This document shows positions 1 to 7,322 of a stretch of DNA of 64,000 nt, one piece after another. The DNA is from Kaiparowitsia implicata GSE-PSE-MK54-09C (GTDB lineage Bacteria; Cyanobacteriota; Cyanobacteriia; Elainellales; Elainellaceae), in contig JAHHHI010000070.1 in assembly GCA_019359435.1 (NCBI GenBank), positions 57,645-121,644 on the forward strand, written 5' to 3'. Under the pieces are notes generated by a model. The model was not told the origin of the DNA. It made no database searches and saw only the letters and a list, made by a program, of their open reading frames with translations. A program made the position numbers and the translations under genes. Every line of letters starts with the position of its first letter. The first letter of the stretch is position 1.

Positions 1-953
1 TGGGCGATCGCCCCCATGCGTCGCTGTTGATCGGCTACGATGCCCTGCGTGGTGTTGCCGAGGCCGGGCGCATTCCACTGCTGCGTGCTGGGGTCTAGGT
101 ATGCGTAGGTGCGAGCCCAGAGAATGGCATCAGCCCCCTCAAGGCGCTGCTGGTGAGCATCAACTAGGCGGTCGATATAGCCGCCAGCACTCAGTGCAGC
201 CTCCGGAGACTGGTTGGCTAAGTCAATGCCGTTGAGCAATTCTTCTGGGGTCAAGGTAAGGCCGTGGGTCGCGGCGATCGCCCGTAGTTCTTGGGCTTGG
301 TGGTGCAAGCGAGCGAGCTGTGCTTGATCTGCCGCTTCCGGCGAGTCGGCTCCATGCTGATAGGAAAACGTGCCCAGATTCCACCGACCGTTGCCCGGGT
401 CCCAATGCCCAGCAAATGCCCAGGTTTTTGCCCCATCGGGCGTGCGGGTGCCTTCTGCGCTGCCCACGGCGATCGCCACGAGCGACTCACTGCCCCCCGC
501 AAACAGACGGTGCAGCTCTGCATCAGGAGGTGGCCCAGGCGAGCCCTCAGCATCAACCTGGGGCTGACGAACCGCCACAGGCGCTAGGTCAAACCCGAGA
601 ATGCCGCTCAGCGTATGCACGAACTGCGATAAAACGGGTTGGGGTAAATGAGAGGGCTCACCAAGTGGCGATGCAAGGGGTGCGGGGGCAGTGACGAGTG
701 GTGGGGGCGGCGGCAGGGGATCTACCACATCCACATGACCCAAGGGAGCTGCTGCGGCCTCCGGCGGCAAGGCCGAGGGCGCTGGGTCACTGGCAACAGA
801 GGCAGCGGCGGGTGCGGCGGGCAACTCTAGGCTGAGGGCGATCGCCTCTGCCGCTAGGCCGCTGCTACTGTGCCCCAGCCAACTCACGAGCATCAGCGCA
901 CAGAGGGTTTGGGTTCTCAGCCACTGTCGTAGCGGGACAAGGGAAACTGACAT
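1..953 (-). CDS. Secreted hypothetical protein, 3' end beyond the window
   Basis: An open frame runs from an ATG at 953 to the window edge (317 codons visible), so the C-terminus is missing. The first ~35 residues look like a signal peptide (basic start, then a hydrophobic stretch, then Ala-rich). Residues ~40-105 are a Pro/Ala-rich linker, after which a folded region starts, with a Trp/Gly-rich block (KTWAFAGHWDPGNGRWNLG) near residue 185. It is probably exported to periplasm or lumen. HIP1 sites lie in frame. The visible part suggests a cyanobacterial conserved hypothetical protein; I recognise no catalytic motif and assign no function. Confidence 0.75.
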   Translation of the reverse strand, partial: MSVSLVPLRQWLRTQTLCALMLVSWLGHSSSGLAAEAIALSLELPAAPAAASVASDPAPSALPPEAAAAPLGHVDVVDPLPPPPPLVTAPAPLASPLGEPSHLPQPVLSQFVHTLSGILGFDLAPVAVRQPQVDAEGSPGPPPDAELHRLFAGGSESLVAIAVGSAEGTRTPDGAKTWAFAGHWDPGNGRWNLGTFSYQHGADSPEAADQAQLARLHHQAQELRAIAATHGLTLTPEELLNGIDLANQSPEAALSAGGYIDRLVDAHQQRLEGADAILWARTYAYLDPSTQQWNAPGLGNTTQGIVADQQRRMGAIA

Positions 954-1053
954 GGCAATGGCATTGCTGCGTTGCAGCGGTAGTGATGGAACCGCAAAGG
1001 AATTCAGCGGCAAGGTGATATCAATTCCGAAAATTTGGGCAACACAAAGGGGG

Positions 1054-1091
1054 CAAGGGGCTTCTCCCCCTTGTGGGGAACGCAGTTCCCC
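1054..1091 (-). terminator. Two adjacent hairpins after the lipoprotein gene
   Basis: Two inverted repeats lie side by side: CAAGGGG/CCCCTTG (1054-1060 with 1067-1073) and GGGGAAC/GTTCCCC (1075-1081 with 1085-1091). They sit about 100 bases past the stop of the minus-strand gene that ends at 1190. There is no long T run, so termination is only a guess. Confidence 0.3.
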
Positions 1092-1189
1092 AACCCTCTC
1101 CTCAAACGATTCGTTGTTCTGATTCAGAAAATTGACATGAGAACGGGAAGAAGGGATAAAGCGGTAGAGCTGTGGAGCGAAGCCAAAGC

Positions 1190-1708
1190 CTAGGGATGGC
1201 TAAGCGTTTGGTCGAGCAGGCTGAGGGAGGGCTCCACCAGCGCCCAGGTGCCATCGGGCTGCTTACGCATGGCCGCAAAATGGAGCGATCGCCCGGTACC
1301 AATCACCTCCCCCCGACGCACAGCACCGATCCGAGGCGGCTGCAAGCCACAGAGACGCAGCAGATAGGCGGGCAGCTCTCGGCTAGAAAACAGCACACAA
1401 TTGCTGGGTTGCCCCTGCTGCACTTCCCCGTCAAACGGGGCCATCACCGCGCCACCACGCAAATTCAGCGACACATCCCCAATGCCACCCGTCACCACAT
1501 AGCCTGCAACGTCGCGCCCGGGCTGAAGCGGCCAAGATTGGTGAATGTGGATGTGGCGCGGCAACGCCGAGGGTGAGGCACTACATCCGGCTAAGAGCAG
1601 GGCGATCGCCCCCAGCCAACCAGCAGAGCCGCAGAGAGAAGAGTGCCGAAGGGCAGAGCGGCGTGTGACCAACCGTCTAATGCTGAAACACAAACGAGTA
1701 GCCGGCAT
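1190..1708 (-). CDS. Lipoprotein with an M23-like fold remnant
   Basis: 172 residues. A basic N-terminus and hydrophobic segment end in the lipobox LLAGC, so the mature protein should be lipid-anchored. The following region contains GGAVMAPFDGEV, which resembles the entry to a LytM/M23 peptidase beta-barrel, but the zinc-binding H-x(3)-D and H-x-H motifs are not visible; an inactive M23-like domain is an inference. The ATG at 1708 was chosen because a GGAG box lies 6 bases upstream; an in-frame ATG two codons earlier directly abuts the box. It overlaps the upstream gene by 32 bases and is the last gene of a four-gene minus-strand cluster. Confidence 0.75.
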   Translation of the reverse strand: MPATRLCFSIRRLVTRRSALRHSSLCGSAGWLGAIALLLAGCSASPSALPRHIHIHQSWPLQPGRDVAGYVVTGGIGDVSLNLRGGAVMAPFDGEVQQGQPSNCVLFSSRELPAYLLRLCGLQPPRIGAVRRGEVIGTGRSLHFAAMRKQPDGTWALVEPSLSLLDQTLSHP

Positions 1709-2102
1709 ATTCATCTCCTTCATACAGCACCACAAACCAGGTTTGGGGGTCAAAGGCCAGGGGATACGCTTCTCGCTCTGCCATGACCCCCTGCCGCACT
1801 TCTACACTGGGCAACCGACAATAGGGCTCGCGGATAACCAGACGCACGGCTTCCTTGCGATCGCGCTCAGGGATGGTCAACAGTTGCGATAGCGCCTCCC
1901 GAGACAGCACGGCATCCGCCTGCACTACCTCGCGGCATATGTTACTCACCACGCTGCCAGAGGGCAGGCTATTGCGCGAATCGGCCAGCAGCGCCAGCAG
2001 GGTTAACATAAAGCCGCCCGCCAGCAGATAGCGAACGGGGTCAACAGCAGTGCCCTGGGGTGGCCGAGACGCGGGTCGATGGGATGATCTACGGGGCTTC
2101 AT
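1677..2102 (-). CDS. Single-pass membrane protein, unknown function
   Basis: 141 residues with a basic Ser/Arg/Pro-rich start, one hydrophobic segment (about residues 25-40, YLLAGGFMLTLLALLA) and a soluble C-terminal domain that ends FVVLYEGDEYAGYSFVFQH. The domain has few recognisable features; two Cys (near residues 56 and 84) could form a disulfide if it faces outward. A GGAGGA ribosome site precedes the ATG. Its start overlaps the tiny ORF upstream by 14 bases, and its end overlaps the lipoprotein gene, which implies translational coupling. Function unknown. Confidence 0.75.
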   Translation of the reverse strand: MKPRRSSHRPASRPPQGTAVDPVRYLLAGGFMLTLLALLADSRNSLPSGSVVSNICREVVQADAVLSREALSQLLTIPERDRKEAVRLVIREPYCRLPSVEVRQGVMAEREAYPLAFDPQTWFVVLYEGDEYAGYSFVFQH

Positions 2103-2178
2103 CTCGGCTTCCTCCAGACGATAGAATCAAGCACGACAGCACAATCAATAACCAGGCTGCTCCTAAAATGACGCTCAT
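2089..2178 (-). CDS. 29-residue single-helix membrane peptide
   Basis: The frame encodes MSVILGAAWLLIVLSCLILS plus nine polar residues, so it is almost entirely one transmembrane helix. Its ATG overlaps the upstream gene's stop as ATGA (2175-2178), and its own end overlaps the next gene's start, the pattern of a coupled operon member rather than a chance ORF. Size and composition recall the small subunits of cyanobacterial membrane complexes, but it does not match any psb or pet subunit I know. Function unknown. Confidence 0.55.
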   Translation of the reverse strand: MSVILGAAWLLIVLSCLILSSGGSRDEAP

Positions 2179-2519
2179 AGTCGCCCTCCAAGTAATAGAC
2201 CCATTGCCGCTAAAATCAACCGATATCCCAACAGCACGCTGAGCTGCGGAGCCAGTGCCGCCAGACTTAGGGCTAGCGCGGCTGGCAACAGCAACAGCAC
2301 CGCAACAAGACCCCACAGGCCCGGAGCCACCACAAGCACGAGATTGGCGGCCAGTCGCATTGCGGCAAACCCGGCCAACCAGGCGATCGCCTCTGCCAGC
2401 GCAGCGACCACGCCCTGCGGCGGCTGCAACCCCCGCTGCAGCAGTCGCCACATCGAGCGGCGAGATGCGGAATGGCGCTTTGAAGACGCAGATCGACCGA
2501 CAAAACTTTGATACTGCAT
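2175..2519 (-). CDS. Small polytopic membrane protein, unknown function
   Basis: 114 residues from the ATG at 2519: a Ser/Arg-rich basic N-terminus (~35 residues) followed by about three hydrophobic segments very rich in Leu and Ala and ending LLLGGRL. It heads the overlapping cluster. The start is uncertain: an in-frame ATG at 2573 would add 18 residues that read through the palindromes at 2523-2560; the shorter form is preferred because those palindromes look like control DNA. The only good GGAG lies 18 bases before the chosen ATG, too far for a standard site, so the longer form cannot be excluded. Confidence 0.6.
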   Translation of the reverse strand: MQYQSFVGRSASSKRHSASRRSMWRLLQRGLQPPQGVVAALAEAIAWLAGFAAMRLAANLVLVVAPGLWGLVAVLLLLPAALALSLAALAPQLSVLLGYRLILAAMGLLLGGRL

Positions 2520-2522
2520 ATT

Positions 2523-2560
2523 AGTACGTACGTACTTCTCCTGACTGCGTACAATTGTAC
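2523..2560 (-). promoter_or_regulatory. Two palindromes, possible LexA-type operator
   Basis: AGTACGTACGTACT (2523-2536) is a perfect 14-bp palindrome and GTACAATTGTAC (2549-2560) a perfect 12-bp one; a TATAGT/TATAAA stretch adjoins the second. The first fits the published cyanobacterial LexA box RGTAC-N3-D-GTWCB at every position but one (C at D). Both lie just upstream of the minus-strand cluster. Operator function is an inference. Confidence 0.4.
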
Positions 2561-2721
2561 TATAAAACCTCATCCTTGAGGGGTAGGGGCAGGCAAATGA
2601 GACGCCAATAATTGCGGTAAACGCGGTCAGACTTGATCAAACTGCGTCAGGCTGTACCTCTTTCTCATAAGATCAACCTCATAAGATCAACAGCAGTCAA
2701 TGTGTGGGGGCCTGTGTTGCG

Positions 2722-3612
2722 ATGAAATCTTTAGCCCAGCGGGTGGCGCCCCTAACGCCCTACCTCTTTCTGGCTCCAGCGCTGCTGGTGTTGGGGTTGA
2801 CGGTGCTTTATCCTACGGTGCAAGCCATTGGGCTCAGCCTGACCGAATATGGCTATGACCTTACCCAACCGCCTCAGTGGGTCGGGCTCGCAAATTTTCA
2901 GAGGCTGGCGGGCGATCGCACCTTTTGGCAAACCCTGCGCAACACGCTGCTCTATCTCATTGGCGTGGTGCCACTGCTGGTGCTGCTGCCGCTGCTGCTG
3001 GCGATCTTAGTCAATCGTTGGTTGCCGGGGGTGCGCTGGTTCCGTGCGGCATACTACACGCCGGTGGTGGTGTCGATGGTGGTGGCGGGCATTGCCTGGC
3101 GCTGGCTCTATGCCGAAAACGGTCTGCTCAATCAGATCATCATTGGCTTGGGCATCGCCACCGAAGGCGTCCCCTGGCTCACCAGCCCACGGCTAGCGCT
3201 GCTGAGCGTCATGGTGGTCACCATTTGGAAAGGCTTGGGTTACTACATGGTGATTTATCTGGCCGGGTTGCAGGCTATTCCTGCAGATTTATATGAGGCT
3301 GCGGCCATTGACGGCTCGGATGGTTGGCAGAAGCACTGGGACATTACAATTCCCATGATGCGGCCCTATGTGCTGCTGGTGGCAGTGATCTCTGCAATTT
3401 CTGCAACCAAGGTGTTTGAAGAAGTGTTTGTAATGACACAGGGTGGCCCCCGAAATAGTTCTAAAACCATTGTGTATTATGTGTATGAGCAGGCGTTTCA
3501 AAATCTAGAAATCAGCTATGCCTGCACGATTGGCTTGGTCTTGTTTTTGATTATTTTGGCGCTTTCTGCATTGCGGCTTTCCCTTAGTCAAGCACCCGAT
3601 GCGCTGAGTTAG
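2722..3612 (+). CDS. Sugar-type ABC transporter permease
   Basis: 296 residues with six predicted membrane helices. The cytoplasmic coupling loop carries the binding-protein-dependent permease (EAA) signature EAAAIDGSDGW followed by ITIPMMRP at about residue 195-215, which docks on the ATPase. Length and sequence fit the MalF/UgpA class (CUT1) that forms a heterodimer with a MalG-type partner. No partner permease, solute-binding protein or ATPase lies next to it, so those subunits must be elsewhere. The ATG at 2722 is chosen; a GTG six codons upstream is possible. Substrate cannot be read from the sequence. Confidence 0.88.
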   Translation: MKSLAQRVAPLTPYLFLAPALLVLGLTVLYPTVQAIGLSLTEYGYDLTQPPQWVGLANFQRLAGDRTFWQTLRNTLLYLIGVVPLLVLLPLLLAILVNRWLPGVRWFRAAYYTPVVVSMVVAGIAWRWLYAENGLLNQIIIGLGIATEGVPWLTSPRLALLSVMVVTIWKGLGYYMVIYLAGLQAIPADLYEAAAIDGSDGWQKHWDITIPMMRPYVLLVAVISAISATKVFEEVFVMTQGGPRNSSKTIVYYVYEQAFQNLEISYACTIGLVLFLIILALSALRLSLSQAPDALS

Positions 3613-4102
3613 AGTCTTAGTGCAACATGTGATGCACGTTCGGTGAAACCCCAATAATTTTAAGTAATGTAACTCTCTAAATTGAGAGCGATCGCCCTCT
3701 AAATTTGCCAGACTGCTGCACCCGATAGCAGTGGGGTAAAGCCCTGAAATTAAGCACCAGACCAGTTAGATAACAGGCTTGCAATCTCCTCCTAAATCCC
3801 TCGTCAAGGCTGGTTAGAGTTCTCTAGATTTCAGCAAGGGGATCAGCAAGATTTCCCTCATTCCGAGCAAGAATCTGTAGAAGCCGGAAATCGCTGAACG
3901 CCTTGCATACAGGCTGCTTCAGTTTTTTCTATGTCCAAATGTATATAGAACGTTGGACACATCTCTCCCCCTTGATGGATGCTCCTGCTCTAGCGCTTTT
4001 GTAAGATTCACACAGTCTAAATCATCGACCGCTAATGAATGTGCGATCGCTGAGATGCACTAACTTAACGTGTTTTAGATATTTGCGTTCGGAGTAATTG
4101 CG
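3613..4102 (+). other. 490-bp spacer with a HIP1 hairpin
   Basis: No credible gene. An imperfect hairpin with HIP1 in the loop (TCTCTAAATTGAGAG near 3670-3690, then a second TCTAAATTT) follows the permease and may end its transcript. The last ~100 bases should hold the promoter of the Psb35-like gene, but I see no clear -35/-10 pair. Confidence 0.4.
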
Positions 4103-4303
4103 ATGATTCGTTATTCAGTCTTAATGGTTGAACCTGCTGTGGATGCAGTTCAAGGGGGAGCATCGAGCGTCTTAATGCTCGTTATTGGAGTTGGTTTTGT
4201 TGCTGCAGTGGTGTTAGGTTCTATTGCTTGGTATAACTCGAAGCGACCTGCAGGTTGGGAGGGCAAAGAGCGCCCGGATATCGTTCCCAAAGTCGATAAG
4301 TAA
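4103..4303 (+). CDS. psb35: Psb35-like photosystem II assembly protein
   Basis: 66 residues. A short N-terminus is followed by one membrane helix (about 21-43, SVLMLVIGVGFVAAVVLG) and a conserved polar tail with IAWYNSKRPAGWEGKERPD and VPKVDK. This layout matches, from memory, Psb35 (Ssl2148 in Synechocystis), a thylakoid protein that stabilises the CP47 assembly module and its high-light-inducible proteins. The name rests on the tail motif and size and should be confirmed by search. It is followed by a hairpin and then by a gene with a Psb34-like motif, which supports a photosystem context. Confidence 0.65.
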   Translation: MIRYSVLMVEPAVDAVQGGASSVLMLVIGVGFVAAVVLGSIAWYNSKRPAGWEGKERPDIVPKVDK

Positions 4304-4341
4304 GCACAGTGTTATCTAAAGTTGAGACGAGCTTCTGAAAC

Positions 4342-4373
4342 GTTGATGCAGCGCTCCATTGCATCAACACTTT
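4342..4373 (+). terminator. Hairpin between the Psb35-like gene and the next
   Basis: GTTGATGCA (4342-4350) pairs perfectly with TGCATCAAC (4360-4368) across a 9-base loop; ACTTTAAG follows. It could be a weak terminator or an mRNA-stabilising stem between the two genes. Confidence 0.45.
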
Positions 4374-4409
4374 AAGCTTATGTTGTATCAGTTTACGAGG
4401 ATAAAATTC

Positions 4410-4754
4410 ATGAGTAACGACCGTAGCATTGACCGCGATACCTATGATCGCGGCATTGTCCCTGCTGAAACCGCTGCGCGCAAAGAGCGCGAAGGCGAAA
4501 ACTATAAGAAAGAGCCTGATGGCGATGCCAGCATGGATACGACAGCGGGCTCAACCGTAGACGGCGAAGGGTTGGCTAACAACTACGCCATTGAGCCTGA
4601 GATGTATTATGAGACGCCTGGCGACTTGCGACAGAAAGAGGCTGCAGAAGCCGCTGAGCGCAAGGCTGAACAGGCAGAAGTGAATGACACTGACGAGGAT
4701 GGAAAGCTAACGAACCAGGAAGATGATCGCTCCAAGGGCCCAGGAATCATCTAG
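4410..4754 (+). CDS. Soluble acidic protein with Psb34-like motif
   Basis: 114 residues, strongly charged (rich in Glu, Asp, Lys), no membrane helix. At about residues 57-70 it carries GLANNYAIEPEMYYETPGD, which resembles the N-terminal motif of the small Psb34 (ssl1498-family) photosystem II proteins; the hydrophobic half of Psb34 is absent. The C-terminus is a low-complexity coiled-coil-like stretch (EAAEAAERKAEQAE) ending in an acidic tail. The ATG at 4410 has a GAGG box at suitable distance. Its place behind the Psb35-like gene suggests a photosystem II or stress link, which is inference. Confidence 0.65.
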   Translation: MSNDRSIDRDTYDRGIVPAETAARKEREGENYKKEPDGDASMDTTAGSTVDGEGLANNYAIEPEMYYETPGDLRQKEAAEAAERKAEQAEVNDTDEDGKLTNQEDDRSKGPGII

Positions 4755-4783
4755 CTGGTCGCTTACAGCCTATACCTTAACTC

Positions 4784-4870
4784 AAGGGCGATCGCCCTTT
4801 GACTCCGCTTCTATTTCGGTCACATTTGTGACACATTGGGCTTTGTACAAGGCGTACAAAGCCTAATTTT
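4784..4870 (+). terminator. HIP1 palindrome and T-tailed hairpin
   Basis: AAGGGCGATCGCCCTT (4784-4799) is a perfect palindrome. Further on, GGCTTTGTAC (4839-4848) pairs perfectly with GTACAAAGCC (4854-4863) over a 5-base loop and is followed by TAATTTTTTT. The second is a good intrinsic terminator for the gene ending at 4754 and argues against an upstream TTG start for the deacetylase. Confidence 0.65.
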
Positions 4871-4895
4871 TTTAGCTAACTGGCTGGCTAGATTA

Positions 4896-5600
4896 ATGAT
4901 CATCACGCGAATGGCCCATCACTTTCCCGATGCGGTATTTTTTGCCGAAACGGTGCATCGACAGGTCGCGCTCACCATTGATGATGCGCCGACTCAGACC
5001 GTAGATGGGGCCTCTACCTGCGATATTTTGGGGGCGATCGCCCACCATAACCAAACGGTGCCAGATGGCGATCGGGTCCAAGCCACCTTTTTTGTCTTAG
5101 GGCAGCACCTAGAGGCACAGCCCCATCTGCTCGCAGAACTGCTGGCCCAGGGGCATGAAATCGGCAACCACGGCTGGTCAGATCTCAAGGATGTGCGGCT
5201 GTCTGCCCCGCGCTTTGCCCAACGATTGCAGCAGACACACCAGCGCATTCTGCAGCACGTCTCTACGCCGCTGCGCTGGTATCGCCCTAGCTATGGTGTC
5301 TACAGGCCATCCATGGTGAGGGCGCTTTGGCAAATGCCGGGATACCATCCCCAGTTTGTGCTGGCGTCGATGCTGCCGCTAGATGTGCGGCGAATGACTC
5401 AACATCCCCGCTTTACGGCAGCCTATCTGGCGCGGTGTGCCTTTCCTGGTGCCATCTTGCTGCTGCACGATGGCACGAGCGATCGCGCCCGCCACACCGC
5501 GCAAACCTTGCGTCTGCTGTTGCCCGCCTTGCACCAACAGGGCTATCGCATCACTACTCTGTCAGCACTGATGTTCCCCGTGCGTCACAACCCTGGCTAG
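4896..5600 (+). CDS. Polysaccharide deacetylase (NodB/CE4 family)
   Basis: 234 residues. CE4 motifs are visible in order: TIDDAPT (motif 1, catalytic base and metal Asp), HEIGNHGW (motif 2, a variant of H-S/T-x-x-H), WYRPSYG (motif 3, R-x-x-Y-G type) and ILLLHDG near the end (motif 5). Enzymes of this family remove N-acetyl groups from peptidoglycan, chitin-like or other glycans. There is no clear signal peptide with the ATG at 4896, which is unusual for an enzyme of exported polymers. Motif 2 has Asn before its His where Ser/Thr-x-x-His is usual, so metal binding may differ. The start is chosen to exclude the terminator hairpin upstream. Confidence 0.82.
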   Translation: MIITRMAHHFPDAVFFAETVHRQVALTIDDAPTQTVDGASTCDILGAIAHHNQTVPDGDRVQATFFVLGQHLEAQPHLLAELLAQGHEIGNHGWSDLKDVRLSAPRFAQRLQQTHQRILQHVSTPLRWYRPSYGVYRPSMVRALWQMPGYHPQFVLASMLPLDVRRMTQHPRFTAAYLARCAFPGAILLLHDGTSDRARHTAQTLRLLLPALHQQGYRITTLSALMFPVRHNPG

Positions 5601-5603
5601 TCT

Positions 5604-5684
5604 CAATCCGGGTTAGGACGGATTTGGGGCACTGCGCGAGGCGCACGACACGTTAAGGGTTTGAGCTTACCCTAAACTCAGGTT
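5604..5684. repeat. Degenerate copy of the 124-bp hairpin repeat
   Basis: The right end (GTTAAGGGTTTGAGCTTA through AACTCAGGTT, ending 5684) matches the intact copies at 6858-6981 and 57573-57696; the centre is shortened and diverged (GCGCGAGGCGCACGACACG). It begins four bases after the deacetylase stop. Confidence 0.7.
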
Positions 5685-5866
5685 GGCCCCTGTGGCGAGC
5701 CGTCAACGACGAGGGCGTAACCCTTATGGCAAAGCGGTTGCAGGGGGGTGGTGATCGCAATAAAAGCTTAAAAAACCTGCCTGTAGCCCACAGATCCTGT
5801 ATGGTGCGAATAGCTTGGATAGGCTGACCTGCTTGCCAGTTCGGCGCTGTCCTTCTCTGCTGGAGC

Positions 5867-6367
5867 ATGTCTATGACGCCAATCCGCATTTCCCCTGGCC
5901 CCGGTCAAGAGTCTGTTTGGGATTATCCCCGTCCGCCTCGCTTAGAAGACACGCCCCGACGGATTCAAATTATCTTTAACGGCGAAACCATTGCCGACAC
6001 AACCCGCGCCAAGCGCGTTCTCGAAACTAGCCATCCCCCGACTTATTACTTGCCGCCAGACGATGTTTGCATGACGTTTCTCAGCCGCACAAGCCGAAGC
6101 AGCTTTTGCGAGTGGAAGGGAATAGCCGCTTACTACACGCTAACGGTGGGCGATCGCACACTGCCCGATATCGCCTGGGGCTACCCTGACCCCACTCCCA
6201 GCTTTTCCGCACTCAAAGATCATCTCGCATTTTATGCTGCCCCTATGGATCGGTGCTCGGTCGATGGTGAGTTGGTTACGCCCCAACCCGGTGGTTTCTA
6301 TGGCGGCTGGGTTACGCCAGATATTGTAGGCCCGTTCAAGGGTGAGCCTGGCACCTGGGGGTGGTAA
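5867..6367 (+). CDS. DUF427 domain protein
   Basis: 166 residues, one DUF427 domain: RRIQIIFNGETIADTTRA, then VLETSHPPTYYLPPDDV, then SFCEWKG and the aromatic GTWGW tail. Family members are small beta-rich cytosolic proteins of unknown biochemical role, common in cyanobacteria and actinobacteria. Two ATGs (5867 and 5873) are possible. It stands alone; the 260-bp spacer upstream holds the degenerate repeat and no other signal I can see. Confidence 0.88.
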   Translation: MSMTPIRISPGPGQESVWDYPRPPRLEDTPRRIQIIFNGETIADTTRAKRVLETSHPPTYYLPPDDVCMTFLSRTSRSSFCEWKGIAAYYTLTVGDRTLPDIAWGYPDPTPSFSALKDHLAFYAAPMDRCSVDGELVTPQPGGFYGGWVTPDIVGPFKGEPGTWGW

Positions 6368-6445
6368 TCACCCAGGGCAGGCAGATAAACAGGACGCGGA
6401 AGTTCTAAGGTTCTACAGTACTGAAAAACGGGCGATCGCCTAGAA

Positions 6446-6691
6446 TTCACAAAGCCTGCCGCCAAGCAATTTAAGGCGCTTCCTTCGCAGGTACAGCAAC
6501 AACTGCAACCCAAAATTGAGGCACTGACCACAGAACCTCGTCCAGCGGGAATGGTCAACTTGTCTGGAGGATAGGAACTGTATCGGATTCGGGTTGGAGA
6601 GTATCGAATCATTTACACCATACAAGATGATCAACTCCTGATTTTGGTGGTCGTAGTTGCCCATCGCCAAGAGGTATACCGCAGGCTTTAG
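6446..6691 (+). pseudogene. RelE/ParE-family toxin remnant
   Basis: In one frame the stretch reads FTKPAAKQFKALP, then, after a TAG at 6572, ELYRIRVGEYRIIYTI and VVAHRQEVYRRL, an almost full-length RelE-type mRNA-interferase fold. It has no start codon (a stop lies at 6419-6421) and one internal stop, replacing what is normally a Glu/Asp codon before the LYRIRVG strand. No antitoxin gene is left upstream. The toxin is therefore dead unless the stop is read through. Confidence 0.8.
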
Positions 6692-6707
6692 ACATGGCGG
6701 CGCGCCC

Positions 6708-6851
6708 CTAGGTCTGAATCTGGGCCAGCAGGGCTTGGGTGATGGGGTGGTCAGAGAGAAGATGGGTTTGACCAGCGGCGACGACGGTGGCAATAAAGTT
6801 GCCCAGGCGGTTGACGGTTTCGCGGGTGTAAGGATGCTCTGCCCCAACGGG
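6708..6851 (-). pseudogene. 3' fragment of an unidentified gene
   Basis: The minus strand encodes GAEHPYTRETVNRLGNFIA and continues to LLAQIQT before a stop at 6708. Its composition is that of a real helical C-terminus, but the frame meets a stop at 6852-6854 and the 124-bp repeat begins at 6858, so the rest of the gene is gone. I do not recognise the family. Confidence 0.45.
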
Positions 6852-6857
6852 TTAACA

Positions 6858-6981
6858 AACGTCAGTTCGGATTAAGAGGGTTTTGGGGCATCGCGCGACG
6901 CACGATGCCCCAAAACCCTTAATGTGCCGTGCGCGTCGCGCACGGCACATTAAGGGTTTGAGCTTATCCCGAACTCAGGTT
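6858..6981. repeat. 124-bp double-hairpin repeat, intact copy
   Basis: Two perfect or near-perfect hairpins in tandem: AAGGGTTTTGGGGCATCG against CGATGCCCCAAAACCCTT, and AATGTGCCGTGCGCG against CGCGCACGGCACATT. Imperfect terminal inverted repeats (AACGTCAGTTCGG.TTAAG / CTTATCCCGAACTCAGGTT) flank them. The same 124-bp unit recurs at 57573-57696. It has no coding capacity, so it is a MITE- or REP-like element. Confidence 0.85.
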
Positions 6982-6991
6982 AACTGAAGCG

Positions 6992-7288
6992 TCAACCGTC
7001 CCGGTTTTTTGGGGCGACTTCGACGGTCTTGGGTGTCTGATAGTACTTCTGATTGACATACATCTGAAGCCAACGCTCAGACACCCCTGTAACTCGTGCT
7101 ATCGCAGCAAGCGCAAGGCGTTCGAGCAACAAGTTATCAACCCACTGACGGGTGGCTAAGTCAATGGGTTGCCGAGTGGCGTTCTCCACAAACTGTCGTC
7201 CGCACTCCTGACAACGGAAGCTGGGTTTACCGTAATGAGTGTGTCCGTATTTGATAATCTGAGCGGATTGGCACTTAGGACAGTTCAT
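6992..7288 (-). mobile_element. insA: Truncated IS1-type transposase, InsA part
   Basis: 98 residues: a zinc ribbon with MNCPKCQ and CQECGRQF (two CxxC pairs), then a helix-turn-helix region (LAAIARVTGVSERWLQMYV). This is the InsA half of an IS1-family element. The catalytic InsB (DDE) half that should follow is missing; the frame ends about ten bases from the 124-bp repeat, so the repeat end marks the break. The fragment could still bind IS ends but cannot transpose. Confidence 0.8.
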
Positions 7289-7322
7289 GGAATTGTCTGG
7301 GAGCGTTGAGGTTTCTAGTTCA

